From positions 1 through 12,747 of the forward strand of contig VBLS01000025.1 of the NCBI GenBank assembly GCA_005878635.1: a stretch of DNA of 12,747 nt. The letters are read 5' to 3'. Origin of the DNA: Methanobacteriota archaeon (GTDB lineage Archaea; Thermoplasmatota; Thermoplasmata; RBG-16-68-12). The notes under the pieces were generated by a model. It saw nothing but the letters and a program-made list of their open reading frames with translations. It was not told the DNA's origin and made no database searches. This document shows positions 1 to 6,986 of the stretch, piece after piece; positions within the stretch are counted from its first letter, which is position 1, and each line of letters opens with the position of its first letter. Both the position numbers and the translations under genes were made by a program.

Positions 1-1
1 G

Positions 2-1060
2 ATGGCGACAGAGGCGGTCAACGGAGAGCCGGTCAACTCGGCGGGATACAGCGCCGCCCTCTACCACCTCTTCAACCACGCCTTCTTCAAGGCCCTCCTG
101 TTCCTGTCCGCCGGGAGCGTGATCCACGCCGTCCACACGAACGACATGCGGGATATGGGCGGGCTCTCGAAGTCGATGCCGATCACCTCGCGGGTCATGC
201 TGTTCGGATCCCTTGCCCTCGCCGGGATTATCCCCTTTAGCGGATTCTTCAGCAAAGGCGAGATCCTCTCCGTGACCTTCGACGCGGGGGCGGACCATCC
301 GGGCTTCTACCTGCTGTACCTCCTCGGCCTCCTCACCGCGTTCCTCACCGCCTTCTACGCCTTCCGCCTCTGGTTCATGACGTTCCACGGAGAGTACCGC
401 GGTCACGATCACCCGCACGAGTCGCCCCGCGTCATGACGACGCCCCTCCTGATCCTCGCCGGGTTCACCCTGATCTCGGGGCTCCTCGCCTATCCGATGC
501 AAGGGTTCGGCAACCTCGTCTTCTTCGGGCGTCCGGAGGCCGGTTTCCCGCTCGTCGGCATCCCGCCCGTCCACTACCTGCTGGAGGCGCTCTCCCTCGG
601 CGTCGCCGGGCTCGGCATCTGGCTCGCCTGGTCGATCTACGAGACCAAGAGGATCCCCGCGGAGCGTTTCACGCGCGCCCCCGGCGGGGCCTTCATCCAC
701 CGGATGCTCACGAAGCGCTACTGGATCGACGACGCCTACGACGCGTTCGGTCGGACGGTCGTCTACGGGATCGCGCGCGGGCTCGACTGGTTCGATCGGA
801 CCGCGATCGACGGGATCGTGAACGCGGTCGGCCGGGGCGGGATGCGGGTCGCCGTCGAGAGCGACTTGTTCGATCGACGCGTGATCGACGGGGCGGTGAA
901 CGCGCTGAGCCTCGAGACCGTTCGGACGAGTTGGCGCCTGCGGCAGCGGCAGACCGGGCAGGTGCAGAACTACGCCTGGGTCGTCGTCGTGGGGATCGTC
1001 GCCGTCGTCGTCCTGCTGTTCGGCTTCAGCTTCCTCCAGCGATTCCTCGGGGGGCGATGA
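2..1060 (+). CDS. nuoL: Complex I antiporter-like subunit NuoL, C-terminal part (5' end outside window)
   Basis: This is the C-terminal 352 residues of the distal proton-pumping subunit of complex I, an integral membrane protein. The ATG at base 2 is an internal codon, because roughly the first half of a NuoL (usually about 610-700 residues) is missing. Seen: the NuoL/ND5 signature HAFFKALLF at residues 27-35, with K30 equivalent to E. coli K399, and the GFFSKGEIL loop at 81-89. Several hydrophobic helices follow, then a long polar amphipathic stretch (about 232-318, lateral helix HL) and a final membrane helix (about 323-346). There are 322 residues after K30, against about 214 in E. coli NuoL. 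Part of the excess is a 26-residue-period repeat in HL (F264 and F290). The gene ends Leu-Gly-Gly-Arg-stop and those codons hold the ribosome site of the next gene, one base downstream. Same operon as the two nuoM genes and nuoN. Confidence 0.95.
   Translation: MATEAVNGEPVNSAGYSAALYHLFNHAFFKALLFLSAGSVIHAVHTNDMRDMGGLSKSMPITSRVMLFGSLALAGIIPFSGFFSKGEILSVTFDAGADHPGFYLLYLLGLLTAFLTAFYAFRLWFMTFHGEYRGHDHPHESPRVMTTPLLILAGFTLISGLLAYPMQGFGNLVFFGRPEAGFPLVGIPPVHYLLEALSLGVAGLGIWLAWSIYETKRIPAERFTRAPGGAFIHRMLTKRYWIDDAYDAFGRTVVYGIARGLDWFDRTAIDGIVNAVGRGGMRVAVESDLFDRRVIDGAVNALSLETVRTSWRLRQRQTGQVQNYAWVVVVGIVAVVVLLFGFSFLQRFLGGR
791..904 (+). repeat. In-frame tandem repeat, 78-nt period, in the NuoL lateral helix
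   Basis: Two copies of the motif FDRxxIDGxVNA begin at residues 264 (base 791) and 290 (base 869), exactly 26 codons apart. Nine of twelve residues are identical, and the DNA is also similar (ttcgatcg and atcgacggg recur). Ordinary NuoL proteins, as I recall the family, have one such segment between the YxxDxxYD motif and QTGxVQNYA. Here the distance between those two landmarks is about 81 residues, or about 55 once the 26 are removed, which fits the usual spacing. The element lengthens the amphipathic helix HL without breaking the frame. Confidence 0.8.
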
Positions 1061-1064
1061 CGTG
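1046..1064 (+). promoter_or_regulatory. Ribosome site and start junction, nuoL to first nuoM
   Basis: NuoL ends CTC GGG GGG CGA TGA, and the next gene starts at a GTG one base after the stop. The purine run GGGGG (1049-1053) ends 8 bases before that start. This matches the GGAGG-8-start layout at the next two junctions. A nearby ATG (1057-1059) overlaps the stop but is in the wrong frame for NuoM. Confidence 0.6.
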
Positions 1065-2660
1065 GTCGGGATCCTCTCCCTCCTGTGGATCACCCCGTTC
1101 GTCGGATCGTTGATCGTCTGGGGCATCGGGACGACCCAGCGGGCGGCGAAGTGGATGGCGATCGGCTTCAGCCTCGCCGAACTGGGATTCGCGAGTTGGC
1201 TCCTCCTGGCCCTCATCAACGGGAACTGGGCGGGGGCCCTCGGGACGCCGACCGCGTCGCAGCCGCCGACCCCGGGCAAGTTCGTTCCCCTTTACTACAT
1301 GGAGCGCGTCGGATGGTGGACCCAGTTCGGCTTCAATTACGTCGTCGGCGTGGACGGGCTCAGCGTCCCGTTGATCTGGCTCACGGCCCTGCTCACGACC
1401 TTGGCGGTCGTCTTCCATTGGGACGAGGAGGTCCGGCCGCGGGCCTTCTTCGGGCTGTTCCTCTTCCTGGAGATGGCGCTCGTCGGCGTCTTCCTCGCCC
1501 TCGACTTCATCATCTTCGCGATCTTCTGGGAGCTCGTCCTGCTGCCGATGTTCTTCCTCATCGGGATCTGGGGCGGGCCGAATCGCCGCTATGCGGCGCT
1601 GAAGTTCCTGATCTTCACCCACGTCGGCTTCGTGATCATGCTCCTCTCGATCTTCTCCCTGTACTGGTTCTACAGCGCCTCCGTGAATGAGGCCGTCTAC
1701 GGCACGAACGCTCCGACGCTGGACATGACGGCATTCCTCCATGGCGCCCTCCGCCACACGAGCGGGGCGGGCATTGCCTACATCACCCTGGGAGCCCAGA
1801 TCCCGGTCTTCGCGGCGTTCCTCTTCGCCTTCATCGTGAAGCTGCCGTCCGTGCCGTTCCACACGTGGCTTCCCGATGCGCACGTCGAAGCTCCGACCGG
1901 CGGGTCCGTCCTCCTCGCCGGGGTGCTGCTGAAGATGGGCGGCTACGGGATCTTCCGGATCAACCTCGGCATGCTCCCAGACGCGGCGCGCAACCTCTGG
2001 TGGGCCCTCGCGATCCTCGGCACCGCCTCGATGATCTACGCGGCCTTCGTGTGCCTCGCCCAGGTCGATCTGAAACGACTGATCGCGTACAGCTCGGTCG
2101 GCCACATGGGCTTCGTGCTCCTCGGAGCCGGCAGCTTGACCGTGATCGGCGTGCAGGGGGCGATCTTCCAATTGTTCAACCACGGCATCATCACCGCGAT
2201 CCTGTTCATGCTCGCGGGCAGCGTGAAGCATAGCACCGGGACGCGGGACATCCCGCGGCTGCAGGGCCTCGCGCGCGTCATGCCGCAGTTCTCCCTGATC
2301 CTCGCGATCGGCTTCTTCGCCTCCCTCGGTTTGCCGGGCCTGAACTCGTTTTGGTCCGAGTTCATGGTCTTCGTCGGCGCGTACGGCTCGCCGAACCTCG
2401 ACATGAACCGTCGGCTCGTCCTGATCCCGCTCATCTCGATCGTCGTCACGGCCGCGTATTACCTGTACACGATGCAGCGTATCCTCTTCGGGGACCCTCC
2501 GGAAGACCTCGCGAAGGCGCACGACCTGCTCCCGTGGGAGCGCATCTCCTACGCCGTCCTCGTCGCCTTGGTCTTCCTCGTCGGCTTCTTTCCGCTCCCG
2601 TTCCTCGGGATGATCAACGCCTACACGAGCGGTTCGTTCCCGTGGCTCGGAGGGATCTGA
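1062..2660 (+). CDS. nuoM: Complex I antiporter-like subunit NuoM, first copy
   Basis: This is a 532-residue polytopic membrane protein of the NuoM/ND4 (FpoM) family, a proton-translocating subunit of complex I. The family key residues are present. E157 lies in the TM5 motif FWELVLLPM (E. coli E144), K260 in FIVKLPSVPFHTWLPDAH (E. coli K234), K291 in LLKMGGYG (E. coli K265) and E433 in the TM12 segment FWSEF (E. coli E407). The last three share one offset of 26 to E. coli, so the core has no large gaps there. Start is GTG, one base after the nuoL stop with a G-rich ribosome site. It is followed one base later by a second, clearly related nuoM. Over residues 261-300 it matches that second copy at 32 of 40 positions. 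There is no sign of decay. Confidence 0.96.
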   Translation: MVGILSLLWITPFVGSLIVWGIGTTQRAAKWMAIGFSLAELGFASWLLLALINGNWAGALGTPTASQPPTPGKFVPLYYMERVGWWTQFGFNYVVGVDGLSVPLIWLTALLTTLAVVFHWDEEVRPRAFFGLFLFLEMALVGVFLALDFIIFAIFWELVLLPMFFLIGIWGGPNRRYAALKFLIFTHVGFVIMLLSIFSLYWFYSASVNEAVYGTNAPTLDMTAFLHGALRHTSGAGIAYITLGAQIPVFAAFLFAFIVKLPSVPFHTWLPDAHVEAPTGGSVLLAGVLLKMGGYGIFRINLGMLPDAARNLWWALAILGTASMIYAAFVCLAQVDLKRLIAYSSVGHMGFVLLGAGSLTVIGVQGAIFQLFNHGIITAILFMLAGSVKHSTGTRDIPRLQGLARVMPQFSLILAIGFFASLGLPGLNSFWSEFMVFVGAYGSPNLDMNRRLVLIPLISIVVTAAYYLYTMQRILFGDPPEDLAKAHDLLPWERISYAVLVALVFLVGFFPLPFLGMINAYTSGSFPWLGGI

Positions 2661-2664
2661 GATG
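2646..2664 (+). promoter_or_regulatory. Ribosome site and start junction, first to second nuoM
   Basis: The first NuoM ends CTC GGA GGG ATC TGA. GGAGG (2649-2653) is a perfect Shine-Dalgarno core 8 bases before the ATG at 2662, and the stop and start codons are separated by a single base. The ribosome site is therefore written inside the last Leu-Gly-Gly codons of the upstream gene. Confidence 0.8.
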
Positions 2665-4200
2665 ATCATTGACTATCCGATCCTCACCTTGATCGTCTTC
2701 CTGCCGGCCCTCGGCGCGATGCTGTGCTACGTGACCGGGTCCCCAGGAGCGGCCCGCGGGGTCGCGCTCGCCACCTCCCTCGTCGTGCTCGGCCTCGCCA
2801 CGCTTCTGCTGTCGGGGTTCCTCTGGCCCGATGCGATCGTCCTGTCCAAGGTCACGACGCCGGGCTCGCACACCTACTTCGCGGTCGAGAAATCTCCCTG
2901 GGTCCCGACGTTGAACGTGAATTACTTCTTCGGCGCGGACGAGCTCTCCGTGATCCTCGTCTTCCTGAACGCCCTGCTGACGCCGCTCGCCCTCGCGATC
3001 TCGTGGGACGAGCACACCCGGGTCCCGGAGTTCTTCGCGATGTTCCTGTTCATGGAGACGACGATCAGCGGGGTCTTCCTGTCCCTCGACCTGTTCCAGT
3101 TCCTCGTGTTTTGGGAGGTCGGCCTGGTGCCGATGTATTTCCTCATCGCCGTGTGGGGCGGGCCGCGGCGGCGGTACGCCGCGATCAAGTTCTTCCTATA
3201 CACCTTCCTCGCGTCCCTCCCGCTCCTCGTGGCCGTCTTCGCGTTCTACTTCTATTCGAGTCCGCACACGTTCGACATGACCGCGATCATCGCGAGCGTG
3301 CCGGTGCCTCCCGGCGCGGTCGCGGATCTCGCCTTCGTCGGCCTGCTCATCGCCTTCGGGACGAAGCTGCCGACGTGGCCGTTGCACACCTGGCTGCCCG
3401 ACGCCCACGTGGAGGCGCCGACCGGCGGTTCCGTGATCCTCGCGGGCGTCCTCCTGAAGCTCGGCGGATACGGGCTCATCCGATTCAACGTCCAGATGCT
3501 CCCGACCGCCGCGGTCGACCTGTACTGGCTCCTCGCCCTCGTCGGCATCATCTCGATCCTCTACGGAGCCCTGGTCTGCATCGCCCAGGACGATCTGAAG
3601 CGGCTCGTCGCCTTCTCCAGCGTGAGCCACATGGGATTCGTGACCCTCGGGATCGCCGCGGGCGTGTACGGCTTCAGCGCCGGGGGCGGCTACGGCCGCG
3701 GGGCGGTCCTCGGTTTCTCGGGGGCGATCTTCCAGATGTTCGCCCACGGCCTCGTCTCGGCGGCGCTCTTCATGGTCGCGGGGTCCCTCGGCCATAAGAT
3801 CGGCACGCGGAACATCTCGGACCTCGGAGGGATCGCGAAGAAGGCCCCGCGGTTCGCGACCTTCATGATGGTCTCGTTCCTCGCCTCCCTCGGGCTCCCC
3901 GGCCTCGTCGGGTTCGTCGCGGAGTTCAGCGTCTTCGTCGGCGTCTACGCGGCCTTCGGCCTCCTCGTGTTCGTGCCGATCCTGACGGTCGTCTTCACGG
4001 CCGCGTACTACATCTGGGCGATGCAGCGCGCGATCTTCGGGCCGCTGAATCCCAAGTGGGAGACGATGCCGGACCTCCATCGGTTCGAGGTGGCCCCGCT
4101 CGCCGTCCTGACGCTCGCCTTCGCGGTCTTCGGCATCGTGCCGATCCTGCTCCTCGACTTCCTGTCGACCTGGTCCCAGGGGATCCTCGGAGGGCTCTGA
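2662..4200 (+). CDS. nuoM: Complex I antiporter-like subunit NuoM, second (extra) copy
   Basis: This is a 512-residue membrane protein, again of the NuoM/ND4 family and complete. Key residues are intact: E152 in FWEVGLVPM, K235 in FGTKLPTWPLHTWLPDAH, K266 in LLKLGGYG and E421 in VAEFSVF. It therefore looks like a working pump rather than a relic. It keeps NuoM-type rather than NuoN- or NuoL-type motifs. Relative to the first copy it has about 13 extra residues, rich in glycine, around residues 334-352, before SGAIFQ. Standard complex I has one L, one M and one N. Here two M genes sit between L and N in one operon, and NuoL carries an elongated lateral helix, so I infer both M proteins are built into one enzyme. 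Two alternative complexes sharing the other subunits cannot be ruled out. Confidence 0.95.
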   Translation: MIIDYPILTLIVFLPALGAMLCYVTGSPGAARGVALATSLVVLGLATLLLSGFLWPDAIVLSKVTTPGSHTYFAVEKSPWVPTLNVNYFFGADELSVILVFLNALLTPLALAISWDEHTRVPEFFAMFLFMETTISGVFLSLDLFQFLVFWEVGLVPMYFLIAVWGGPRRRYAAIKFFLYTFLASLPLLVAVFAFYFYSSPHTFDMTAIIASVPVPPGAVADLAFVGLLIAFGTKLPTWPLHTWLPDAHVEAPTGGSVILAGVLLKLGGYGLIRFNVQMLPTAAVDLYWLLALVGIISILYGALVCIAQDDLKRLVAFSSVSHMGFVTLGIAAGVYGFSAGGGYGRGAVLGFSGAIFQMFAHGLVSAALFMVAGSLGHKIGTRNISDLGGIAKKAPRFATFMMVSFLASLGLPGLVGFVAEFSVFVGVYAAFGLLVFVPILTVVFTAAYYIWAMQRAIFGPLNPKWETMPDLHRFEVAPLAVLTLAFAVFGIVPILLLDFLSTWSQGILGGL

Positions 4201-4204
4201 CCTG
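4186..4204 (+). promoter_or_regulatory. Ribosome site pointing to a CTG start for nuoN
   Basis: The second NuoM ends CTC GGA GGG CTC TGA. GGAGG (4189-4193) is followed 8 bases later by CTG at 4202, one base after the stop. That is exactly the spacing seen for the first and second nuoM starts. The first ordinary start codon, GTG at 4217, would be 23 bases from this site and has no purine-rich site of its own. Confidence 0.6.
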
Positions 4205-5782
4205 TCCGACTACACCGTGTTCCTCCCGGAGACGATCCTCGTCGTGACCGCCCTCGCGTCCGCGGTCCTCGGGTTCGCGTGGCGCAAGCGCCCGGAGGCG
4301 CTGTGGGCCGTCGCCCTCGTCGGGACCGGCCTCGCCTCGTTCATCACGATCGACATGATGGGCCTCGGGGTCACGAACGCCCTGCACCTCTCCCTGTGGC
4401 CTTCCCCGATTGGCACCCGCGGCAACTTCACCCTCGAACTGAAGATGAACGTCGACGCGTTCGCACTGTTCTTCCAGCTCATGTTCCAGCTTGTGGCCCT
4501 GCTCGTCATCATCGCGTCCCGCGGCTTCATCCGGGCGGAGGAGCCGCACCAGGGGGAGTACTACGCGCTGATGCTCCTCGCCGTCGTCGGGATGATGTTC
4601 ACCGCCGCGGCGACGGACCTCTTCGTCCTGTTCCTCGCCTTCGAGACCTCCAGCCTGAGCACCTTCGCCCTCGTCGCCTACCGCAAGCGGGACCGCCAGG
4701 CGACCGAGGCCTCGGCGAAGTTCTTCATCATCGGCGCCGTCAGTTCCGGCATCGTCCTGTTCGGGATCTCGCTGATCTACGGGATCGCGCACACTTCGTC
4801 GATCGGGACCACGACGGACCTGATCCTCCTCCGCGGTCCGCCGGGGCTCACGCTCGCGGGCCACCCGGAGATCGAGCCGCCGCTGATCATCGCGCTGGTC
4901 TTCCTGATCGCCGGCTTCGGATTCAAGGTCGCGGTCGTGCCGTTCCATATGTGGGCCCCGGACGTGTACCAGGGCTCGCCGACGACGATTACCGTCCTCC
5001 TGACCGCGGCATCGAAGAACGTCGGGATTGTCGCCCTCTTCCGCGTCTTCCTGATCGGCCTCTTGAACGTCCAGGTCGACTGGATCGCGGCCCTCGCGAT
5101 CCTCGCCATCGCGACCCAGACGGTCGGGAACATCGTCGCGATTCCCCAGCGATCCGTGAAACGGATGCTCGCCTACTCGAGCATCGCCCAGGCCGGGTAC
5201 ATCCTCATCGCCATCCCGGTCGGGGCGGTCGCATTGCAGTCGACGGCGCCGGGGGATCGGGCCGCGACCGTCGCGATCTATGGCCTCGTCGGCGGGATGC
5301 TCCACGTGTTCGTCTACGCCGCGATGAAGGCGGGGGCCTTCCTCGTCGTCGCGGGGACGGAATCCCGCGGGATCGCGGATGACATGGAGGCGTACAAGGG
5401 CCTGGGCCGCCGGATGCCCTTCCTTGCGTTCTCGATGACCGTGTTCCTGTTGAGCCTCGCAGGCATCCCTCCCCTCGGCGGCTTCTTCTCCAAATTCGTC
5501 CTGTTCTCCAGCGCGGTCAATGCGGCCTCGTTCAACCAATGGTTCCTCGCCCTCGCGATCTCCGGCGTCCTAAACAGCGCCCTGTCCCTGTACTACTATG
5601 CGCGGGTCATCTGGTACATGTACATCTTGGACCCCGAGGAGGGCGCCCAGAAGGAGACGGTCCCACGACCGATCGAGGCCGCGGTCTTCATCGCCCTCGC
5701 GATCGTCATGCTGACCGCCGTCCTCGCGGCGTTCTTCCTGGGCTTCCTCGCGGACGCCGCCCGCGGGTTCTTCGGCTTCTGA
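4202..5782 (+). CDS. nuoN: Complex I antiporter-like subunit NuoN
   Basis: This is the NuoN/ND2 (FpoN) family pump, the antiporter-like subunit nearest the quinone-binding arm, about 526 residues with many membrane helices. Numbering from the proposed CTG start at 4202 (protein begins SDYTVFLPE after the start), E148 lies in LAFETSSLS (TM5 Glu, E. coli E133). K242 lies in FGFKVAVVPFHMWAPDVYQG (E. coli K217), K272 in TAASKNVG (E. coli K247) and K431 in GGFFSKFVLF (E. coli K395). The motif MWAPDVYQGSPT separates it from NuoM and NuoL. If GTG at 4217 is used instead, the protein is 521 residues and loses only the first five. It is the last gene of the operon: it ends GFFGF without the Leu-Gly-Gly codons found upstream, and a different transcription unit follows. 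Confidence 0.94.
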   Translation: MSDYTVFLPETILVVTALASAVLGFAWRKRPEALWAVALVGTGLASFITIDMMGLGVTNALHLSLWPSPIGTRGNFTLELKMNVDAFALFFQLMFQLVALLVIIASRGFIRAEEPHQGEYYALMLLAVVGMMFTAAATDLFVLFLAFETSSLSTFALVAYRKRDRQATEASAKFFIIGAVSSGIVLFGISLIYGIAHTSSIGTTTDLILLRGPPGLTLAGHPEIEPPLIIALVFLIAGFGFKVAVVPFHMWAPDVYQGSPTTITVLLTAASKNVGIVALFRVFLIGLLNVQVDWIAALAILAIATQTVGNIVAIPQRSVKRMLAYSSIAQAGYILIAIPVGAVALQSTAPGDRAATVAIYGLVGGMLHVFVYAAMKAGAFLVVAGTESRGIADDMEAYKGLGRRMPFLAFSMTVFLLSLAGIPPLGGFFSKFVLFSSAVNAASFNQWFLALAISGVLNSALSLYYYARVIWYMYILDPEEGAQKETVPRPIEAAVFIALAIVMLTAVLAAFFLGFLADAARGFFGF

Positions 5783-5798
5783 CGGGCCGTTTCGCCCG
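5783..5798 (+). terminator. Possible hairpin just after nuoN
   Basis: CGGGC and GCCCG form a 5-bp stem around a 6-base loop directly after the nuoN stop. There is no T-run immediately behind it, so termination is only a suggestion. In this GC-rich DNA such short stems arise by chance. Confidence 0.2.
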
Positions 5799-5811
5799 GG
5801 TCCCGGCGAAG

Positions 5812-5819
5812 CCTTTTAG
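5812..5819 (+). promoter_or_regulatory. Archaeal TATA box for dinB
   Basis: CCTTTTAG lies in the 62-base gap between nuoN and dinB. The A of TTTTA (5818) is 27 bases before the dinB ATG, the same spacing as three other genes in this window. The transcript is therefore probably leaderless; no Shine-Dalgarno sequence precedes the ATG. Confidence 0.6.
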
Positions 5820-5844
5820 CCGTCCCGCGGGACTGAGGACTCCG

Positions 5845-6966
5845 ATGGCCGCACCGACGACGGGCCCTCGCGTCCTGCTTCACGTGGACATGGACGCCTT
5901 CTATGCCGCGGTGGAGATCCGCGAGAACCCGGAGCTCGCAGGGAAGCCGGTCGTCGTCGGCCCGGATCCGCGCGCGCATCCGCGGGGCGTCGTGCTGACC
6001 GCGAGCTATGAGGCCCGCAAGTTCGGCATCCGGTCCGCGATGTCCGCGGTCGAGGCGCTGCGGCGTTGCCCTGATGTGGTCTTCGTCCCGCCGCATTTCG
6101 AATTCTACGGGCGCGCGAGCAGCGAGATTATGGAACTCCTCCGCAGATTCGCGGACCATCTTCAGCCAACGGGGATCGAGGAGGGGTACCTCGATGTGAC
6201 GGAGCGGTGCGGCGGAAGCTATGCCCGCGCAAGGGACCTGGCGGGGGAGATCAAGGCCGCGGTCAGGAAGGAGCAGCGGCTCACTTGTTCGATCGGCATC
6301 GCGCCGACGAAGGCCGCCGCGAAGATCGCATCGGATTTCGAGAAGCCGGACGGATTGACCGTCGTCGAGCCGGACCACATCGTCGAGTTCCTCGAACCTT
6401 TCTCCGTCCGAAAGATCCTCGGGGTCGGACCGAAGACGGGGGATCGGTTGAAGGAGCTCGGCCTCGAGACGATTGGAGACGTGCAGCGGTTCAACCGCCA
6501 GGACCTCGTGGAACTGTTCGGGGCCTTCGGGGAATACATCCACGACGTGGCCATGGGCACGGACACGAGCGAGGTCATCGAGCCGAGCGGTCCTCCCGAG
6601 TCGATCAGCACGGAGACGACGTTCGAGAAGGACCTCGCGACCTACGAGGACGTCTGGCCGGAGCTAGAGGCGTTGGTCAAATCGCTCCACGAGCAGCTGC
6701 GTCACGAGAAGTTCGCCTACCGCACCGTTACGCTCAAGGCCCGATACTCGAACTTCGAGACGCATACCCGGGCGCGAAGCCTCAAGATCCACACCTCGGA
6801 CCTCGACCCGATGCTGATCCTGAGTCAGACGCTCCTCCGCGAGGTCATGGCCCCCGGTCGGAAGGTGCGCCTCATCGGTGTGCGACTGTCGAACCTCCAA
6901 GAGCATACGGCGCCGCAGGCGACCTTGTCGAAATGGGCCGAGGTCTCGAAGGCTCCGGGTCCCTAA
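5845..6966 (+). CDS. dinB: DNA polymerase IV (Y-family translesion polymerase, DinB/Dbh type)
   Basis: The 373-residue protein copies damaged DNA templates. Palm motif 1 is LHVDMDAFYAAVE (metal ligand D15, steric-gate Y20). TASYEARKFGIRSAM (52-66) is the finger segment, SIGIAPTKAAAKIASDFEKPDG (149-170) the family signature, and ILGVGPKT (191-198) a helix-hairpin-helix thumb. A little-finger domain follows from about 250 to 350. The second catalytic motif, normally S-I-D-E-A-Y-L-D, reads G-I-E-E-G-Y-L-D (110-117), so the usual Asp is Glu at E112. QATLSKWA (358-365) near the C-terminus resembles a weak sliding-clamp (PIP) box. The frame is open further upstream into nuoN, but ATG 5845 is chosen because the conserved protein begins there and the TATA box is correctly spaced. 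It is convergent with the protease gene. Confidence 0.95.
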   Translation: MAAPTTGPRVLLHVDMDAFYAAVEIRENPELAGKPVVVGPDPRAHPRGVVLTASYEARKFGIRSAMSAVEALRRCPDVVFVPPHFEFYGRASSEIMELLRRFADHLQPTGIEEGYLDVTERCGGSYARARDLAGEIKAAVRKEQRLTCSIGIAPTKAAAKIASDFEKPDGLTVVEPDHIVEFLEPFSVRKILGVGPKTGDRLKELGLETIGDVQRFNRQDLVELFGAFGEYIHDVAMGTDTSEVIEPSGPPESISTETTFEKDLATYEDVWPELEALVKSLHEQLRHEKFAYRTVTLKARYSNFETHTRARSLKIHTSDLDPMLILSQTLLREVMAPGRKVRLIGVRLSNLQEHTAPQATLSKWAEVSKAPGP

Positions 6967-6972
6967 ATGCGC

Positions 6973-6986
6973 GGGCCCGACGGCCC
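6973..6986. terminator. Short inverted repeat between convergent genes
   Basis: GGGCC and GGCCC form a 5-bp stem with a 4-base loop. It fills most of the 20-base gap between the dinB stop and the stop of the opposing protease gene. It could slow transcription from both sides, but it is short and GC-only, so confidence is low. Confidence 0.25.

Noticed and set aside
1026..2669. Long open frame on the minus strand opposite the first nuoM
   Set aside because: The product is almost entirely Arg, Glu, Asp and Gln without hydrophobic structure, the mirror image of a GC-rich membrane-protein gene. The plus strand encodes a perfect NuoM.
1062..4200. Possibility that the two nuoM genes are an assembly duplication
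   Set aside because: They differ throughout in length and sequence (for example 8 of 40 residues in the most conserved block), so this is not a collapsed or repeated read.
3995..5539. Long minus-strand open frame opposite nuoN
   Set aside because: Same low-complexity charged composition; an antisense shadow of nuoN and the end of the second nuoM.
5539..5844. Upstream open extension of the dinB frame
   Set aside because: It overlaps nuoN coding sequence and encodes Arg/Pro-rich text; the Y-family protein begins right after ATG 5845, which has a correctly placed TATA box.
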